64,000 bases of DNA from UBA1388 sp964555515 (GCA_964555515.1 CAZKSJ010000001.1:16440-80439); one strand, 5' to 3'. Shown: positions 1 to 9,136, numbered from the stretch's first letter. Program-made: numbers and translations. The notes: generated by a model from the sequence alone, not told the origin.

Positions 1-232
1 AACTTCCCAAAGCGTTACCAAGCGCTAGTCCTGGGTCGTCTTGGTTAACGGCGATCAAAGTGACAGTTAATTCAGGCAAAGTGGTGACTAAAGCCACCAG
101 AATGACAGAAATAATTAAGGGTGAAACCTGAAATCGGCGGGCAAACTGGTTAGTAATAAATAAAAAGATATTGGCAGCGATTAAAATAGCGCCCACACCA
201 ATGCCCAAAGCCAGTAAAGTACTCAATAACAT
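1..232 (-). CDS. Na+/Ca2+ exchanger (CaCA family), N-terminal part, cut by window edge
   Basis: Reading the minus strand from an ATG at 232 gives 77 codons open to the window edge. The peptide starts with a hydrophobic helix (MLLSTLLALGIGVGAILIAA) and then shows the CaCA alpha-1 repeat signature: SPLIISVILVALVTTLPEL followed by ALGNALGS. In the family this repeat forms half of the cation-binding site of a membrane Na+/Ca2+ or K+-type antiporter (YrbG-like). The gene is divergent from the CapA-like gene, with only 46 bases between the two start codons. The C-terminal three quarters lie outside the window, so the exact subfamily cannot be told. Confidence 0.8.
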   Translation of the reverse strand, partial: MLLSTLLALGIGVGAILIAANIFLFITNQFARRFQVSPLIISVILVALVTTLPELTVTLIAVNQDDPGLALGNALGS

Positions 233-260
233 CGCTTTCAGTGTAGCAGATCTCAAACTG

Positions 261-278
261 TGTTATCATCATCAAACC
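261..278 (+). promoter_or_regulatory. Extended -10 promoter of the CapA-like gene
   Basis: TGTTATCAT (261-269) matches an extended -10 (TGn-TATnnT) and ends nine bases before the ATG at 279. No Shine-Dalgarno sequence is seen in the spacer, so the mRNA leader would be at most a few bases. Confidence 0.45.
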
Positions 279-1301
279 ATGCTTAACTTGAAAAATACTC
301 TCTTTAAATTTTTGGCGGTTGGTGCCATCCTCATCCTCTTATTGACGACTGCCGGCTTACTTTATGCACAATTCATGGTTGAGAACAAACAGACCGCAGT
401 TACTCACTCAAACCCTGTTCAAAAGTTGACTTCAACATTTACTGAACCGGTTGTTGCTCAACCACAACCAATTCGCCTCATCTTCACTGGCGACGTTATG
501 TTAGACAGGCACATTAGAACCAACGCCGAGCTCAATGGCTATCATAGTTTACTTGATGATAATCTACGCAGTCTACTCCTCACCGCAAACTCAGTGGTGA
601 TTAACCTGGAGGGACCAATTACCACCAATAAATCGGTCAGCGTCAACAGCGCAGTGGGATCATCCAATAACTACATATTTACCTTTGATCCGCAAGTAAC
701 AGAGTTTTTACAAGCCAACAATATGAATTTAGTTAATTTGGGTAATAATCATATTCTAAACTTTGGGGAAGCTGGCTTGACCAGCACTTATCAATATCTT
801 GAGGATGCGGGCATCGCCTACTTTGGCAATACTGGGCCGGCAGCCACAGACTCACAGCGGGTGGCAATCATTGAGTACGAAGATTTAACACTTGGCTTTG
901 TCAACTACAATCAGTTTGTGGCTGCCGGCCTTGAATCTGCCCTGGCAGATTTAGCAGATCTAAAAACCAAAGTTGACTTAGTTTTTGTCTACACTCACTG
1001 GGGAAATGAGTATGTACCAGAGAATGAGGTGTTAATCAACCAAGCACATCAATTTGTTGACGCTGGCGCGGATATGGTCATCGGTTCTCACCCCCACGTC
1101 GTCACAGGCACTGAAGATTATCAAAATAAACGCATATATTACTCACTCGGTAATTTTATTTTTGACCAATACTTTGAGCCAGCCGTGAGAGAAGGCATGA
1201 TTCTGGAGGTAGTGATTGATCCGATCACCATGTCTCTTCAGTTTCAAGAACACATGGTCGATATGACTAAGGATGGCAAAACCAGCTTAAGAATCGAGTA
1301 A
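279..1301 (+). CDS. CapA-family metallophosphoesterase-like protein, membrane anchored
   Basis: 340 residues from the ATG at 279; an upstream in-frame ATG at 171 lies inside the divergent exchanger gene and is not credible. Residues about 9-33 form a membrane anchor, followed by an extracytoplasmic catalytic domain. The CapA/PGA_cap signatures are all present in order: GDVMLDRH (71-78), NLEGPIT, NLGNNHILNFG, YTHWGNEY, GSHPHV and SLGNFIFDQ. Relatives take part in poly-gamma-glutamate capsule synthesis or other surface-polymer work through a calcineurin-like metal site. No capBC genes are nearby, so the true substrate is open. It converges on ruvX. Confidence 0.85.
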   Translation: MLNLKNTLFKFLAVGAILILLLTTAGLLYAQFMVENKQTAVTHSNPVQKLTSTFTEPVVAQPQPIRLIFTGDVMLDRHIRTNAELNGYHSLLDDNLRSLLLTANSVVINLEGPITTNKSVSVNSAVGSSNNYIFTFDPQVTEFLQANNMNLVNLGNNHILNFGEAGLTSTYQYLEDAGIAYFGNTGPAATDSQRVAIIEYEDLTLGFVNYNQFVAAGLESALADLADLKTKVDLVFVYTHWGNEYVPENEVLINQAHQFVDAGADMVIGSHPHVVTGTEDYQNKRIYYSLGNFIFDQYFEPAVREGMILEVVIDPITMSLQFQEHMVDMTKDGKTSLRIE

Positions 1302-1403
1302 TCGGCAAGCCAATTATTTCGCGGTCGACTCTTGATTAGCCAGCGCTGAGTAGCGAGTTCCAAGTCCAGAATAACTTCGAAAAATAGATCAATCCAAGGA
1401 AAT

Positions 1404-1811
1404 TTAAACAATGATTTGCTTAGCTAAACTTTTTTCATCAAGCCAATTTTGCAAAATTTCTGCTGCTGCTAGGTGATCGATTGGTTCATGGCTTTTTTTA
1501 CCCGCTTGCTTCAATTTTTTGCGCACTGTGTGACTACTTAAAGTTTCATCAAATAACTCAACCGGAATCTTGAGTAATTTGCCAAGCTGCAGCACAAACA
1601 GCTTGGTTTTGTCTGCCATGGTATTTTCAGATAAACCAACCACTACCCGCTTGATTGCCTGTTGATTTACTACCTGCGCGATGTACTGGATAGCATTTTC
1701 GTCATTGGGAATGATAGTCAGCGGATCGGCAATACTGGCAAATGAGACCGCTAAACCAATGCGCACGGTGCCGTAATCAATAGCCAAGACTTTTTGATGT
1801 GGTTCTTTCAT
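1404..1811 (-). CDS. ruvX: Putative pre-16S rRNA nuclease / Holliday junction resolvase-like YqgF
   Basis: 135 residues, the usual length of YqgF/RuvX proteins, with an RNase H-like fold. Visible motifs are IDYGT (first catalytic Asp, D12), VVVGLSEN (58-63), FDETLSS (E89) and the C-terminal DHLAAAEILQ with D112. Family members mature the 5' end of 16S rRNA and were earlier thought to be Holliday junction resolvases. It is the last gene of an operon with the sortase, nine bases downstream of it. Identification is firm; the only doubt is which of the two family functions matters here. Confidence 0.92.
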   Translation of the reverse strand: MKEPHQKVLAIDYGTVRIGLAVSFASIADPLTIIPNDENAIQYIAQVVNQQAIKRVVVGLSENTMADKTKLFVLQLGKLLKIPVELFDETLSSHTVRKKLKQAGKKSHEPIDHLAAAEILQNWLDEKSLAKQIIV

Positions 1812-1820
1812 ATTTGTTCT

Positions 1821-2780
1821 TTATTCCGATTTAACTAATTGAGCCGTGACGATACCACGACGTAGGTACGTTCCCTCTGGAGTACAAGTGACTAACTTTA
1901 ATCTTCTGGCGTCATAATGTTGCGCCAATATTGAAACTTCCTCTGGCTTGACTTCTGTGAGTTCCTGAACTACGTAGGTATACTTAACACCATCATAGGT
2001 CACATAGATTTCATCACCTCTATCTAAAGTCATGATGGTGCTGAAAATTGAGTTGTAGCGTCGAGGATTCTTCTCACTAGGGTTATAGAACTGCCTCAAA
2101 ACAGAGTGACCAAAAATAACAGGGGCACCAAACTCTCCTGGATGAGCTGTACCAGGATAAGCAATCAAGCTTTTGTTCAAATCAGTACCTCCCAAGGCTA
2201 CCTCTGCATTAGCAATTTCCAGCTTAGGGATATCAATGGTGTACGTGGCGGGAGCAGCGCTATTAGTTTCAGTAAATTTGAGATTGCTCAGTGTGGCAGG
2301 ATCAAACCAGTTTGTTAGATTCGTGTAATCCAAACTCTCATCAATGATCTTGGGATTTTGGGCTAATAAACTACTGCTCGTTGATGATTCTGCGTGCACC
2401 TGAGAAATGACCAGCGGCGTACCATCGATAATTTGATCCTGAGGCACGGGCGCGATCAATTGACCAGCCCGTAAATCAGCTAAATCATTCAAGTAATAAC
2501 CAGCGATCGGTAAAGCCGCAGAACTAACTAGGTATAAGCCAAATCCGATCAGTAGCAGCGGCATTGCCAACGCAAACCAACGCACCATACCTGGATATTG
2601 ATTCTGCGCGTCTTGTACTGACTCCTCTGCCTGCCGACCCTCATAGTCTTGCGCCGTGATTAATCGGCCGAGATGTCGCTGCACCTCGCGCTCGACCTTG
2701 TCAAAAGGAACGCCATTCATTAAAGCCTTGCGGTAAAGAGCAATTATCTCTGGCCGTGAAAGTTCTCGACTCGCTCTCAT
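1821..2780 (-). CDS. Sortase (class D/E-like) with N-terminal membrane anchor
   Basis: 319 residues: a basic, soluble N-terminal region (1-65), a transmembrane helix (about 69-95), a linker, then a sortase beta-barrel (about 178-318). Catalytic residues are visible: His in GHS (H225), Cys in LVTCTPEG (C299) and Arg in TYLRR (R307/R308). Sortases join surface proteins to the envelope or to one another by transpeptidation. The start overlaps the end of the upstream 763-residue gene by four bases (ATGA), so the two are translated together. I see no LPxTG-type sorting signal in any protein of this window, so its substrates are elsewhere or use another signal. Confidence 0.88.
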   Translation of the reverse strand: MRASRELSRPEIIALYRKALMNGVPFDKVEREVQRHLGRLITAQDYEGRQAEESVQDAQNQYPGMVRWFALAMPLLLIGFGLYLVSSAALPIAGYYLNDLADLRAGQLIAPVPQDQIIDGTPLVISQVHAESSTSSSLLAQNPKIIDESLDYTNLTNWFDPATLSNLKFTETNSAAPATYTIDIPKLEIANAEVALGGTDLNKSLIAYPGTAHPGEFGAPVIFGHSVLRQFYNPSEKNPRRYNSIFSTIMTLDRGDEIYVTYDGVKYTYVVQELTEVKPEEVSILAQHYDARRLKLVTCTPEGTYLRRGIVTAQLVKSE

Positions 2781-5068
2781 GACTCCTCTACCTTCTGAAT
2801 GGTGATGCGGCTGGTATCTCCTGGAATTTTACCCAATAATTGACCTGACCAGGTGGGATAAAACACAAACGACACCTGAGTAATATAGCTTCTGCCCTGC
2901 AAAATAGATTGTGCCTCTTTGACTGGCTTACCAACGATATCCTCTTTGAGCTGTTGTTCATCAATCTTAGGTTTTGCCTTGGTCGTAACATTAGCAGTTA
3001 ACGAAATCGGCTTATCGTCGCTGCTTTCTTCATTAGGACTGGAGAGAATTTGTGGCTCCTCACTGCCAATTTCGTAACCCTCTGGCACTTCTGAGGTCAA
3101 TAGGGCAATAGCAATTGGCTGCAAATCAACGCTTTGATAAGACAAAGCGGTTACTGTCGCTCCCACGGTGGTGGTCAAGGTATCAGCTTCAATTTCTAAC
3201 TCAGCCGAATGGCTAACTTCTTCAACGCTGATTTGATCGGTGGAAAGAATATAAGTACCTTGACCAGATTCTTTGGCAAATAAGGCATTTGCTTGTTCAA
3301 GAATTTCCTCTTTAGCCTTCTTGACTGCTGCAGTCACGTCTTCCTCTGCCACAACTCTGACTTCTCGGCTGGAGCCACCTGTAAAAGTTTCTTCAGACAA
3401 TGCTGAATAGGTATTTCGATCAAAATCACCGACATTTAATTCCTTATCCTTCTCAATGTTGCCTTCTACTCCAATCACGTAAGCGGTCACATTGACACTT
3501 TGTTCTCCGTACTCAGTTTTTTTGCTGCTGGAGCTCTCCTCTACTGTTGCCGCTGGTACAGTCACCTCATCGTTAGTAGTAAATTGAATTTCTCCTAAAC
3601 TCACGACTGTTTCTTTGGGAAAAGTTTTTTCGGCTTCCGTTTTATTAAATATCTTGACCTTGCCAACAGCTTTGTCGCCCACAATTTTAATGCCGGTCGT
3701 GTCAATCGTCACATCTTTAGAAATTGATTTCGTGACTTGACTGGCTGGAATCACTTTATTCTCTGGATCACTCTCGGATGCGTTGGGGTCTAGAGTCAAC
3801 TCAACCTCTTTGGAAACAGTTAAATTTTTGGGGACAATCACCGCGGTGACTTGGGATAAATAAACTGTGTAAAATATGCCCAACACCAAGACCGCAATCA
3901 AGCCGGCAATCACACCACCAATCATGAATATTTTTGGATTGTATTTTCGTTTTTTTAATCGCCCGTGCCCAACCACACCATCCCTCAACACTCTTCCGGT
4001 TTTGACATGCCTGGGTGAATCTAAATCATCATCCTCTTCTGTTTCAAATAAATTGGACTTTATCGGAACTCCAAACGAACTTACCTGGGTAAGATTAGAA
4101 TCTGATAGTTCACTGGACTTGGTCATGACAGCTCTTTCTTTCAAATCTGAATCATCTTGAGCAAACTCTTTGGCTAATTCTGGATTATTTTTACTATCCG
4201 TTTCACCATCCACCACTTGCCCCTTTACCTCAGAGCTTAACTCTTGCTCTGTCTGATCGGCGACTAGTGCGGCTGCCGCTACTGAATCTTTTGGCGACCG
4301 CTGGCCTGCATTTGTCCCAAACTGAACTGCTAATGCTAAGCCTGCTTGTTGAGCAATCAAAGAAATTGCCAACTCAGGCCTCATCACATCAACAGTTGGT
4401 GTCTGCACAAAAGGAATTGTGTCTGGCCACTCTGCTCCCAAGAGTTGCTGTTGATATTCACTTAATTCGCCCTCAGCGTGCACAAAAGAAGCACAGACAA
4501 TTCTGGCGGGTAGATAAGTGCCCTGATGATGGCTGATATATCTTGACAAGGCTTCGGTGACGTCCGCGGTAACATCATCAGATCTGCCTACGGTTTCTGT
4601 AAATACCACCTTACCTTGGATAATCACTAAAACCGTCATGTTTTTGTTAGCAAAACTCAAAAGAATGGCAGAAAAGTGGGTGTGTTGGCTAATATAATGT
4701 TGATATAACGCCTCTGTTTGCAGCACAAAGCCCATCGGCTGAAGTGATAGGTCTGTCGTAATTTGCTGCAGCAATTCCTTTTTGTCTTCTGATATTTGTT
4801 CACCCACCACCCAGTTGTCTTGCAATCCAAACAAGACTTCACTCACGTTTTCCGATCCTTTTCCCAAATCCTGTAAAGTTTCGTCTGTCCGCAAGATTGC
4901 ATCTGCAGCAGTCGTATAGCTTTTAATAACCGAGCGCTTCATGATTCTGGTGGAATGCATCGAAACACTCAGTAATAATGACTGAACTGTGGCATCAGTC
5001 AGGAGTACGCAAATCACCAGCTTCTTTTCAACTTCAGTTTGAGTGGTAAAGAGATTGGGCAAGTCCAT
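2777..5068 (-). CDS. Large membrane protein with extracytoplasmic baseplate-J-like region
   Basis: 763 residues. The N-terminal about 260 residues are soluble and predicted cytoplasmic (mixed alpha/beta, with IIQGKVVFTETVGRS reminiscent of actin-like/PilM folds, but this is weak). An acidic linker follows, then one transmembrane helix (about 378-405, FMIGGVIAGLIAVLVLGIFY), then a beta-rich outer region with GKVKIFNKTEAEKTFPK and ALYQ-like repeats of the kind often labelled baseplate J/gp47 in CPR genomes. It shares an operon with the sortase (four-base overlap). There are no phage tail genes around, so the label reflects fold similarity and not a phage origin. Possible role: envelope scaffold or sortase partner. 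Function unknown. Confidence 0.6.
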   Translation of the reverse strand: MDLPNLFTTQTEVEKKLVICVLLTDATVQSLLLSVSMHSTRIMKRSVIKSYTTAADAILRTDETLQDLGKGSENVSEVLFGLQDNWVVGEQISEDKKELLQQITTDLSLQPMGFVLQTEALYQHYISQHTHFSAILLSFANKNMTVLVIIQGKVVFTETVGRSDDVTADVTEALSRYISHHQGTYLPARIVCASFVHAEGELSEYQQQLLGAEWPDTIPFVQTPTVDVMRPELAISLIAQQAGLALAVQFGTNAGQRSPKDSVAAAALVADQTEQELSSEVKGQVVDGETDSKNNPELAKEFAQDDSDLKERAVMTKSSELSDSNLTQVSSFGVPIKSNLFETEEDDDLDSPRHVKTGRVLRDGVVGHGRLKKRKYNPKIFMIGGVIAGLIAVLVLGIFYTVYLSQVTAVIVPKNLTVSKEVELTLDPNASESDPENKVIPASQVTKSISKDVTIDTTGIKIVGDKAVGKVKIFNKTEAEKTFPKETVVSLGEIQFTTNDEVTVPAATVEESSSSKKTEYGEQSVNVTAYVIGVEGNIEKDKELNVGDFDRNTYSALSEETFTGGSSREVRVVAEEDVTAAVKKAKEEILEQANALFAKESGQGTYILSTDQISVEEVSHSAELEIEADTLTTTVGATVTALSYQSVDLQPIAIALLTSEVPEGYEIGSEEPQILSSPNEESSDDKPISLTANVTTKAKPKIDEQQLKEDIVGKPVKEAQSILQGRSYITQVSFVFYPTWSGQLLGKIPGDTSRITIQKVEES

Positions 5069-5224
5069 AATAATATCGGCGATAGTTTACACACCGCTCA
5101 CCCTCCATTAAAGCAAATTTTTGTCAAGAAGACTAGGGGTTGAATTTTTGATAAATCTTGAGGGAATATCAAAAAGAGCTTGCATGGACGAGTTTTAGAT
5201 GATGAATTGAGAAGCTGTGATCTG

Positions 5225-7120
5225 TTACTGCAGATAAATGCGGCGGGTGCCGGCGGCCACCGCTTGTTCTTTTTGCAAAGTTAGTGAACCAATCTCGCCA
5301 GTCCGCGTCACATGCGGCCCACCGCAGACCTCTTTTGAAATCCAGCCTTGATCAGGATCTTCACCAATCGTGTAGACCGTCACTTGTTCAGGATATCTCT
5401 CCACAAAAAACGCCACCGCACCCGATTTGAGAGCTTGTTCCTTACTCATTTCTTGACGATGAACAGGCAAATCAGCTTTAATCCAAGCATTCACCAGCTC
5501 GATCACGGTTTGTTTTTCACTTTCAGTCAACGCCCGGTCACAAGAAAAATCAAATCTCAATCGGTCGTGAGTAATATTTGAGCCTTTTTGTTGCACCCCA
5601 GATCCCAGAGTTTTTCGCAGGGCAGCATGCAACAGGTGAGTGGCAGTGTGATACTTGACACTCTGTTGCTCTGCATCCTGTAAACCACCTTTAAATTTTT
5701 TGACTGACCCCTGCCTGGATTGTTCAGCATGCTTGGCTTTTAAGCGATCAAACTCGACCATAAATCTGGCTTCTTCATACTCCAAAGGAAGCTGGTGTTC
5801 GTCAGCAACAGCAATGCTCGTTTCAACAGCTGTGCCATATGTCTGATACATGTCAAAGGCATCTACTGCAAGCAGAGTTTGTGAGCTGGCAGCCGCCAGT
5901 CTTTTCACCCACTCTTTTCTTCCCCTCTCAAGTGTTTGCTCAAACTTAGCTTTTTCCTCAGCAATTAGATCTCTGATAATTGTTGCTTGATGAGTAACTT
6001 CTGGATAGGCATCGGCATAAATGTCCGCTACCTTGTCAACCAAGTTAGTCAAAAATGGCGTTTTGATTCCCAGCATCTTGCCGTGTCTAATCGCTCGCCG
6101 CAGCAGCCGGCGCACAAAATAACCCTGTTCTTTATTGGCAGGGATAACTCCATCTGCCATGAGCATGATGGCGGCACGGGCATGATCAGCGATAATTCGA
6201 AATGATTTGGTGTCATCCTGCTCGGTTGAATATGATTTGCCAGAGACTTTAACAAGCTCTTCTATCAACGGCCAAAATAGATCACTTTGAAATACATCTG
6301 GATTATTATTTTTTGCAACCAATATTCTCTCTAGACCACCGCCAAAATCGACATTTTTTTGAGGCAGTTCCACAAATTTGCCATCTGCGGTTTTCAAGTA
6401 CTGCATAAATACCGAGTTCGCAATCTCTAAAAACCGACCACAATCGCAATTAACGTGGCAAGGTTGATCAGCAAATAGGGACTGGTCGTGTAACTTCAAA
6501 TCTGCACCAAAATCATAAAAGACTTCGCTGTCTGGGCCGCCCGGCTCGCCGGGCGGCATTTGATCTGGATCGCCGGCTCGAGACCACCAATTTTTTGATT
6601 GGCCGTAGTAGAAAATTCGGCCACCTTGTAAACCCTGCTGCTCGGGATTGGTGATAACTGGAGCAGTAATACCCCTTGCCGCAAACAGCTCTTGCCAAAT
6701 CTGCACAGACTCAACATCCCCAGCAATCTCAAACTTTTCTGCACCGTTAAAAACTGTCACGAACAGCCTTTTTGGATCAAGGCCAACTTCATCAACCAAA
6801 AATTCAAACAGCCATTTCAGCTGGGCCTCTTTAAAGTAATCTCCCAAAGACCAATTGCCCAACATTTCAAAAAAAGTAGTGTGGCGATTATCACCAACTT
6901 CTTCAATATCCTGTGATCGGAAACATTTCTGGCTATCAGCAATTCTTTTTCCCTCTGGGTGATTTTCCCCCAGTAAATAGGGTAACATCGGTTGCATCCC
7001 AGACCCAGTAAATAAAGTGGTGGGATCATTTTCTGGCACCAAACTCGCCGAAGGCACGATGGTATGTCCGTTTTTATGGAAAAATTTTAAATATTTTGAG
7101 CGAAGTTGATATCCTGTCAT
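5225..7120 (-). CDS. alaS: Alanyl-tRNA synthetase, short form without C-Ala domain
   Basis: I place the start at the ATG at 7120, giving MTGYQLRSKYLKFF, the normal AlaRS N-terminus; the reading frame runs 20 codons further upstream but without family similarity. 631 residues against about 875 in typical bacteria. The catalytic core (GHTIVPSASLVP, FTGSGMQPM, FEMLGNWSLGDYF) and tRNA-recognition region are complete. The editing domain keeps its metal ligands (HLLHA and CGGPHV), but the protein stops right after it, so the C-terminal DHHA1/C-Ala domain is missing. It charges tRNA-Ala and should still hydrolyse mischarged Ser/Gly. It has its own promoter just upstream. Confidence 0.95.
   Translation of the reverse strand: MTGYQLRSKYLKFFHKNGHTIVPSASLVPENDPTTLFTGSGMQPMLPYLLGENHPEGKRIADSQKCFRSQDIEEVGDNRHTTFFEMLGNWSLGDYFKEAQLKWLFEFLVDEVGLDPKRLFVTVFNGAEKFEIAGDVESVQIWQELFAARGITAPVITNPEQQGLQGGRIFYYGQSKNWWSRAGDPDQMPPGEPGGPDSEVFYDFGADLKLHDQSLFADQPCHVNCDCGRFLEIANSVFMQYLKTADGKFVELPQKNVDFGGGLERILVAKNNNPDVFQSDLFWPLIEELVKVSGKSYSTEQDDTKSFRIIADHARAAIMLMADGVIPANKEQGYFVRRLLRRAIRHGKMLGIKTPFLTNLVDKVADIYADAYPEVTHQATIIRDLIAEEKAKFEQTLERGRKEWVKRLAAASSQTLLAVDAFDMYQTYGTAVETSIAVADEHQLPLEYEEARFMVEFDRLKAKHAEQSRQGSVKKFKGGLQDAEQQSVKYHTATHLLHAALRKTLGSGVQQKGSNITHDRLRFDFSCDRALTESEKQTVIELVNAWIKADLPVHRQEMSKEQALKSGAVAFFVERYPEQVTVYTIGEDPDQGWISKEVCGGPHVTRTGEIGSLTLQKEQAVAAGTRRIYLQ
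6536..6557. repeat. GC-rich perfect hairpin inside alaS
   Basis: Nine-base arms GCCGCCCGG and CCGGGCGGC separated by CTCG. It encodes a Pro-Gly-rich loop (PPGEPGG) of AlaRS. GC content is far above the surroundings. See also the similar elements at 12442 and 40981. Confidence 0.6.
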
Positions 7121-7139
7121 CTTGGCTGCAATTGTACCA
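7121..7139 (-). promoter_or_regulatory. Extended -10 promoter of alaS
   Basis: On the minus strand TGGTACAAT (7139-7131) is an extended -10 box ending ten bases before the ATG at 7120. No Shine-Dalgarno sequence is present in the spacer. It supports the start chosen for alaS. Confidence 0.5.
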
Positions 7140-7182
7140 GCAACCCGCCAAGATTTGCAGTGGCCAGCAGAGAGGAACAATT

Positions 7183-7521
7183 TTACTTGGTATTTTTAAA
7201 CTTGGGAGACTTGGTGGCTGTTTTTGCTGAGGTATTCTGCTTGGGTCTGTTTGCTACTCTTGGTTTAGAGGAACTGTCCTGTTGGTTTAAATCTGAATCA
7301 ACCCAGATTGATTCAAAGAAGTGCTTAATCGCGCCCCGAAGTGTGTCAGGATAAGCCTGTTTTTCTGATTCAGGAATAGTCGCATATGCCTGTTCGAACT
7401 CCTCTCGAATTTGACGACGAACCTTAGCACCATCCTTGGTAGCGTACAAATAAAATCCGCAAGCACCAGCAACCATACCGAGCGTAAAACCAGTGATAAA
7501 TCCATTCGAGTTATTAGGCAT
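7183..7521 (-). CDS. YtxH-like small membrane protein
   Basis: 112 residues. The N-terminus has the YtxH pattern: a glycine-rich single membrane helix (GFITGFTLGMVAGACGFYLYA), then a K/R-rich start of a long helix (TKDGAKVRRQIREEFEQAY). The tail is basic and low complexity (KQNTSAKTATKSPKFK). Family members are often stress-related, with no defined biochemistry. It overlaps the upstream 89-residue gene by eight bases, so the two are co-translated. Its end lies 62 bases before the start of alaS, which has its own promoter. Confidence 0.6.
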   Translation of the reverse strand: MPNNSNGFITGFTLGMVAGACGFYLYATKDGAKVRRQIREEFEQAYATIPESEKQAYPDTLRGAIKHFFESIWVDSDLNQQDSSSKPRVANRPKQNTSAKTATKSPKFKNTK

Positions 7522-7783
7522 TGCTTTTTCGATTCAAAAATCCCAAAAATGACTCAAAAACCCGATAACCAGCTTTCAAACCAGAAAAGGTATTAGAAAT
7601 GTTGCTGATTGGTACCTGCAGCGCCCTCAACTGAGTTTCGGCTACATCAATTGTGGAGTTGATTCTACTTAAAGTTTTTCTGACCTCAATTAAAACCAAT
7701 AACAACTGAATGCCAACCACTCCCACGATAATCGCGAGTAAAACTAAGACTATGGCAAATATTATTGGTAAAGCAGCCTCCAT
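7514..7783 (-). CDS. Small membrane protein, DUF948-like
   Basis: 89 residues: an N-terminal transmembrane helix (about 5-31) and then an amphipathic helical stretch (RKTLSRINSTIDVAETQLRALQVPISNISNTF) as in DUF948 proteins, which often sit beside YtxH proteins, as here. A clear ribosome binding site (AAGGAAGT) precedes the ATG. Function unknown; the pair may form a small membrane complex. Confidence 0.55.
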   Translation of the reverse strand: MEAALPIIFAIVLVLLAIIVGVVGIQLLLVLIEVRKTLSRINSTIDVAETQLRALQVPISNISNTFSGLKAGYRVFESFLGFLNRKSNA

Positions 7784-7849
7784 ACTTCCTTTCTTTCACG
7801 TCCTCTAACATCCTATACCCATGAGTAACTAAATGTAAACCATAAATCA

Positions 7850-8494
7850 TTAAAAAGAAACCTGCACTTGCCTGACTACTGTCGTGGTACGTTCTTTATC
7901 GTCAACAGCTTGAATTTCCAAACTTTTTAAGCCTTCTGATTGAAAAATTAATTCATACTCAAAACCACCATCGGGTTGGATGGCCACAGGCTGTCCATTG
8001 ACTAACAACCGCACATCCAGCTCGGTCTCACCAGTGACAATCATTGCTGGACCAACCGCCTCCAGTTGTTGCGGAGCGGTCACTATTAATTCTGGCGGTT
8101 GTTGTGATTGCCACCACTGCACAAATATATAGAGTAAAACGGTGCAAAATATTAAGCCAATTGTTAACACGGCTAGCCTCAAAGGTCTGTTGCGGCGCCT
8201 TTTTTTTAATATTGGTGACAAGAATTCTCTCGGTACTAGTTTGCCTTTTGAACTTTCCTTGTAATCTCTCCTTAGGATGGCCAGTACTGGTTGGGGATCA
8301 AAATCAAACAACTGGGCATAATTCCTAATATATCCTTTAACAAAAGTAGTTGCAGGTAATTTCTCAAACAGATTTGATTCCAGAGCCTCAAGGTATTCCT
8401 GGCGAATTCTGGTACGTTTAGCCAACTCCAATAATGAAAACCGATGAGCTAGCCGCTCATCTTTCAAAATGTCACCAACTGTGCGTTGCTTCAT
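7850..8494 (-). CDS. RodZ-like protein: HTH domain, membrane helix, outer beta domain
   Basis: 214 residues. Residues about 5-75 form a helix-turn-helix of the HTH_25 type found in RodZ (LKDERLAHRFSLLELAKRTRIRQEYLEALE). A basic stretch and one transmembrane helix follow (about 106-126), then an extracytoplasmic beta-sandwich (about 133-214) of the glucodextranase-B/Ig-like kind seen in CPR RodZ-like proteins. RodZ links the MreB cytoskeleton to the wall machinery; no mreB is in this window, so the role in cell shape is inferred from the architecture. yqeY lies just upstream on the same strand. Confidence 0.7.
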   Translation of the reverse strand: MKQRTVGDILKDERLAHRFSLLELAKRTRIRQEYLEALESNLFEKLPATTFVKGYIRNYAQLFDFDPQPVLAILRRDYKESSKGKLVPREFLSPILKKRRRNRPLRLAVLTIGLIFCTVLLYIFVQWWQSQQPPELIVTAPQQLEAVGPAMIVTGETELDVRLLVNGQPVAIQPDGGFEYELIFQSEGLKSLEIQAVDDKERTTTVVRQVQVSF

Positions 8495-8525
8495 AACAGG
8501 TTGTCAAACAAGTTTTTTGCAGTGG

Positions 8526-8963
8526 TTATTGACTGAGTTGGCGTTTTACCTCCGCTGCAATCCTGGCGCCATCAGCTTGACCTGCAGTGAGTTTATTGAC
8601 TGCCCCAATTACTTGGCCTAATCCAGCATTAGGCATCTCTTCAATCGTCTTTGCAACCATTGCCTGCAGTTCTTCATCAGAGATTTGTTTTGGCAAGTAT
8701 GTCTCTAGAACTTTGACTTGAGCAGTTTCCTCATCGACAAGATCTTGTCTTCCCGCTTGCCGATATTGAGCAATCACTTCATTCTGTTGTTTGACCTGTT
8801 TAGCGATGGCTTTCTGAGCCTCATCGTCAGTCAACGGCTCACCTTTATCAATCGCCAAATTCTTGAGTTGAGACAACATGAATCGAATCGTGTCTAATCT
8901 AACTTGATCACGACTCTTCATCGCTAATTTCATATCATTGGTTAAATCAGCTTGTAAAGCCAT
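8526..8963 (-). CDS. yqeY: GatB/YqeY domain protein
   Basis: 145 residues from the ATG at 8963, chosen because a strong Shine-Dalgarno sequence (AAAGGAGGAAT) sits directly before it and because family proteins start here (MALQADLTNDMKLAMKSRDQ). Motifs include RLDTIRFMLSQLKN, EVIAQYRQAGRQDLVDEE and ETYLPKQISDEEL, covering the whole YqeY family length. The domain equals the C-terminal tRNA-binding part of GatB; the free-standing protein may help tRNA-dependent amidation but its role is not settled. A TAGTACAAT promoter-like box lies about 35 bases upstream of the start. Confidence 0.9.
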   Translation of the reverse strand: MALQADLTNDMKLAMKSRDQVRLDTIRFMLSQLKNLAIDKGEPLTDDEAQKAIAKQVKQQNEVIAQYRQAGRQDLVDEETAQVKVLETYLPKQISDEELQAMVAKTIEEMPNAGLGQVIGAVNKLTAGQADGARIAAEVKRQLSQ

Positions 8964-9136
8964 ATTCCTCCTTTGCTCTGCGTGTATTGTACTAGATGCG
9001 ACAGGAAAAATGATCCACTGCATAGTTGCTCTGACTTCCAACAATGTGTAAGAACCTAAACTTCACAAGACAGGTAGCCTAAACAAGATGTTTCACAGCT
9101 CTAGTACAAAAAGTTCTTAAATCCAGTTTAAGATTT

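Noticed and set aside
2777..5068. Phage tail or contractile injection system, from the baseplate-J likeness
   Set aside because: No sheath, tube, spike or other tail genes; the protein has its own membrane anchor and a sortase partner.
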